Below, piece by piece: positions 63,301 through 64,000 of a stretch of 64,000 nucleotides of DNA; position 1 is the stretch's first letter; every line of letters starts with the position of its first letter. The notes under the pieces were generated by a model. It made no database searches, was not told where the DNA came from, and worked only from the letters and a program-made list of their open reading frames with translations. Made by a program: the position numbers and the translations under genes. The DNA comes from Symsagittifera roscoffensis (lineage: Eukaryota; Xenacoelomorpha; Acoela; Convolutidae). The stretch spans positions 73,685,345 through 73,749,344 of the forward strand of contig NC_087062.1 of the NCBI RefSeq assembly GCF_963678635.1, read 5' to 3'.

Positions 63301-64000
63301 TTCTTCAATTATTAGTTGTTCAAGTTGTTTGGTTTTTGCTTCAGTTTCTATGCCTTCGGTGTATTGCGCGTAGCGCCTATGTTTAGGATTGTTTGATAGG
63401 TTTGAAAACAAACTTAAATTTAAAAAAACTTTGGTTGAAATTCTCAGTGATAGGGTGGGGTGCTGTAAATGCACTCTCAGGTGGCTTATATCTGGATTTC
63501 AAATATGACTGCTCAGCGCCTTTCGCTTTTCTAGATATGACGCTCTAATGATTTTTCAATAGTGTTTTTATTCAGAAAAATTTTTATCACAATTTGCATT
63601 AGTCAACCCTCTGGTGGGATGTCAAGTTACTACCAACAATAGCAGATGTGACCTCAACCTTAACGTTCTCGCTCATTTTTTTTGAGAATTTTCCCGAATG
63701 GTATTTCAAAGTTACAACTGAGAAAAAAGAGTCTGATGCTGGATTAAACTATTGACGACAGCTTTGAGTCATTTTTTATATGGAAAGTGCAGTTGTATGC
63801 TGTCGGCCATTTTAGCATTTTATTTTTGAGTTGAAAATACAAAGATCTGAAACCCATAGTTTGGAGATTTTACCATCTATTATATGTTTGAATGCGTCTG
63901 CGAGGAGTGGCTTGGCAGGCAGGGTATATCAGGGGAGAGCGAGAGAGGCACGGCAGCGCAGAGCCGGGTGAGGAGGATGGTAGGGCCAGAAGGGGCAAGG
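63301..64000 (+). other. Third copy of the 12.3 kb repeat family; GC-rich end of window
   Basis: 63440-63870 contains GGGGTGCTGTAAATGCACTC and AATATGACTGCTC-type units and a GCTGTCGGCCATTTTAGCAT block that matches 12430-12470. The last ~110 bp (from 63893) are GC-rich and purine-rich, with one frame open to the edge; this may be an exon or another element but is too short to call. Confidence 0.5.

Overview
The window is nuclear DNA of an invertebrate animal. It has spliceosomal introns with GT-AG borders, animal housekeeping genes, AT-rich spacers and a heavy, diverse transposon load (Polinton, CR1/L2-like LINE, BEL/Pao, Ty3/Gypsy, MULE, a hAT-type MITE, tRNA-derived SINE-like pieces, satellites). 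I cannot name the phylum from the sequence. Three host genes lie on the + strand: EIF2B3 (eIF2B gamma; exons 11353-12156 and 22215-22712), SYS1 (exons 22970-23231 and 47305-47624) and TMBIM6 (Bax inhibitor-1; four exons 55543-59465, last exon apparently outside the window). Their introns, 10 kb, 24 kb and 2.7 kb, hold most of the repeats.

Left part (1-11 kb): a Ty3/Gypsy integrase fragment, then two copies on the minus strand of one CR1/L2-like non-LTR retrotransposon. Copy 1 (619-2052) is a fragment of the 5' part; copy 2 (about 5173-9970) is nearly full length but broken by stops and frameshifts. Between them lies a 2.7 kb spacer rich in a GACCCCTCCGGATT motif. A retroelement-like remnant follows at 10.5-10.9 kb. 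The EIF2B3 intron contains an exact tandem duplication of 1,411 bp, a MULE transposase remnant and several repeat families.

Centre (23507-41754): a structurally complete 18.2 kb Polinton/Maverick (adintovirus-like) element sits in the SYS1 intron, with a perfect 6-bp target duplication (GCCTTC) and AG...CT termini. It has a packaging ATPase, integrase, minor and major jelly-roll capsid proteins, a basic virion protein, a maturation protease and a protein-primed-type DNA polymerase B split by two introns. It also carries several uncharacterised small genes. Two features stand out. Each terminal repeat (about 222 bp) is itself a near-palindrome that can fold back. In addition, a block of about 3.5 kb bounded by 70-bp inverted repeats carries minus-strand genes for a possible HUH-type (HxH) protein and a PC4-like ssDNA-binding protein. 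Damage marks are one in-frame TGA in the integrase, no ATG for the membrane protein, and DTE in place of DTD in polymerase motif C.

Right part (41.8-64 kb): degenerate repeats, a young internally deleted BEL/Pao element (48668-51826) whose LTRs contain a tRNA-like sequence with pol III boxes, a 394-bp MITE with 8-bp target duplication, TMBIM6, and two satellites (60.7-62.3 kb and 62.5-63.3 kb).
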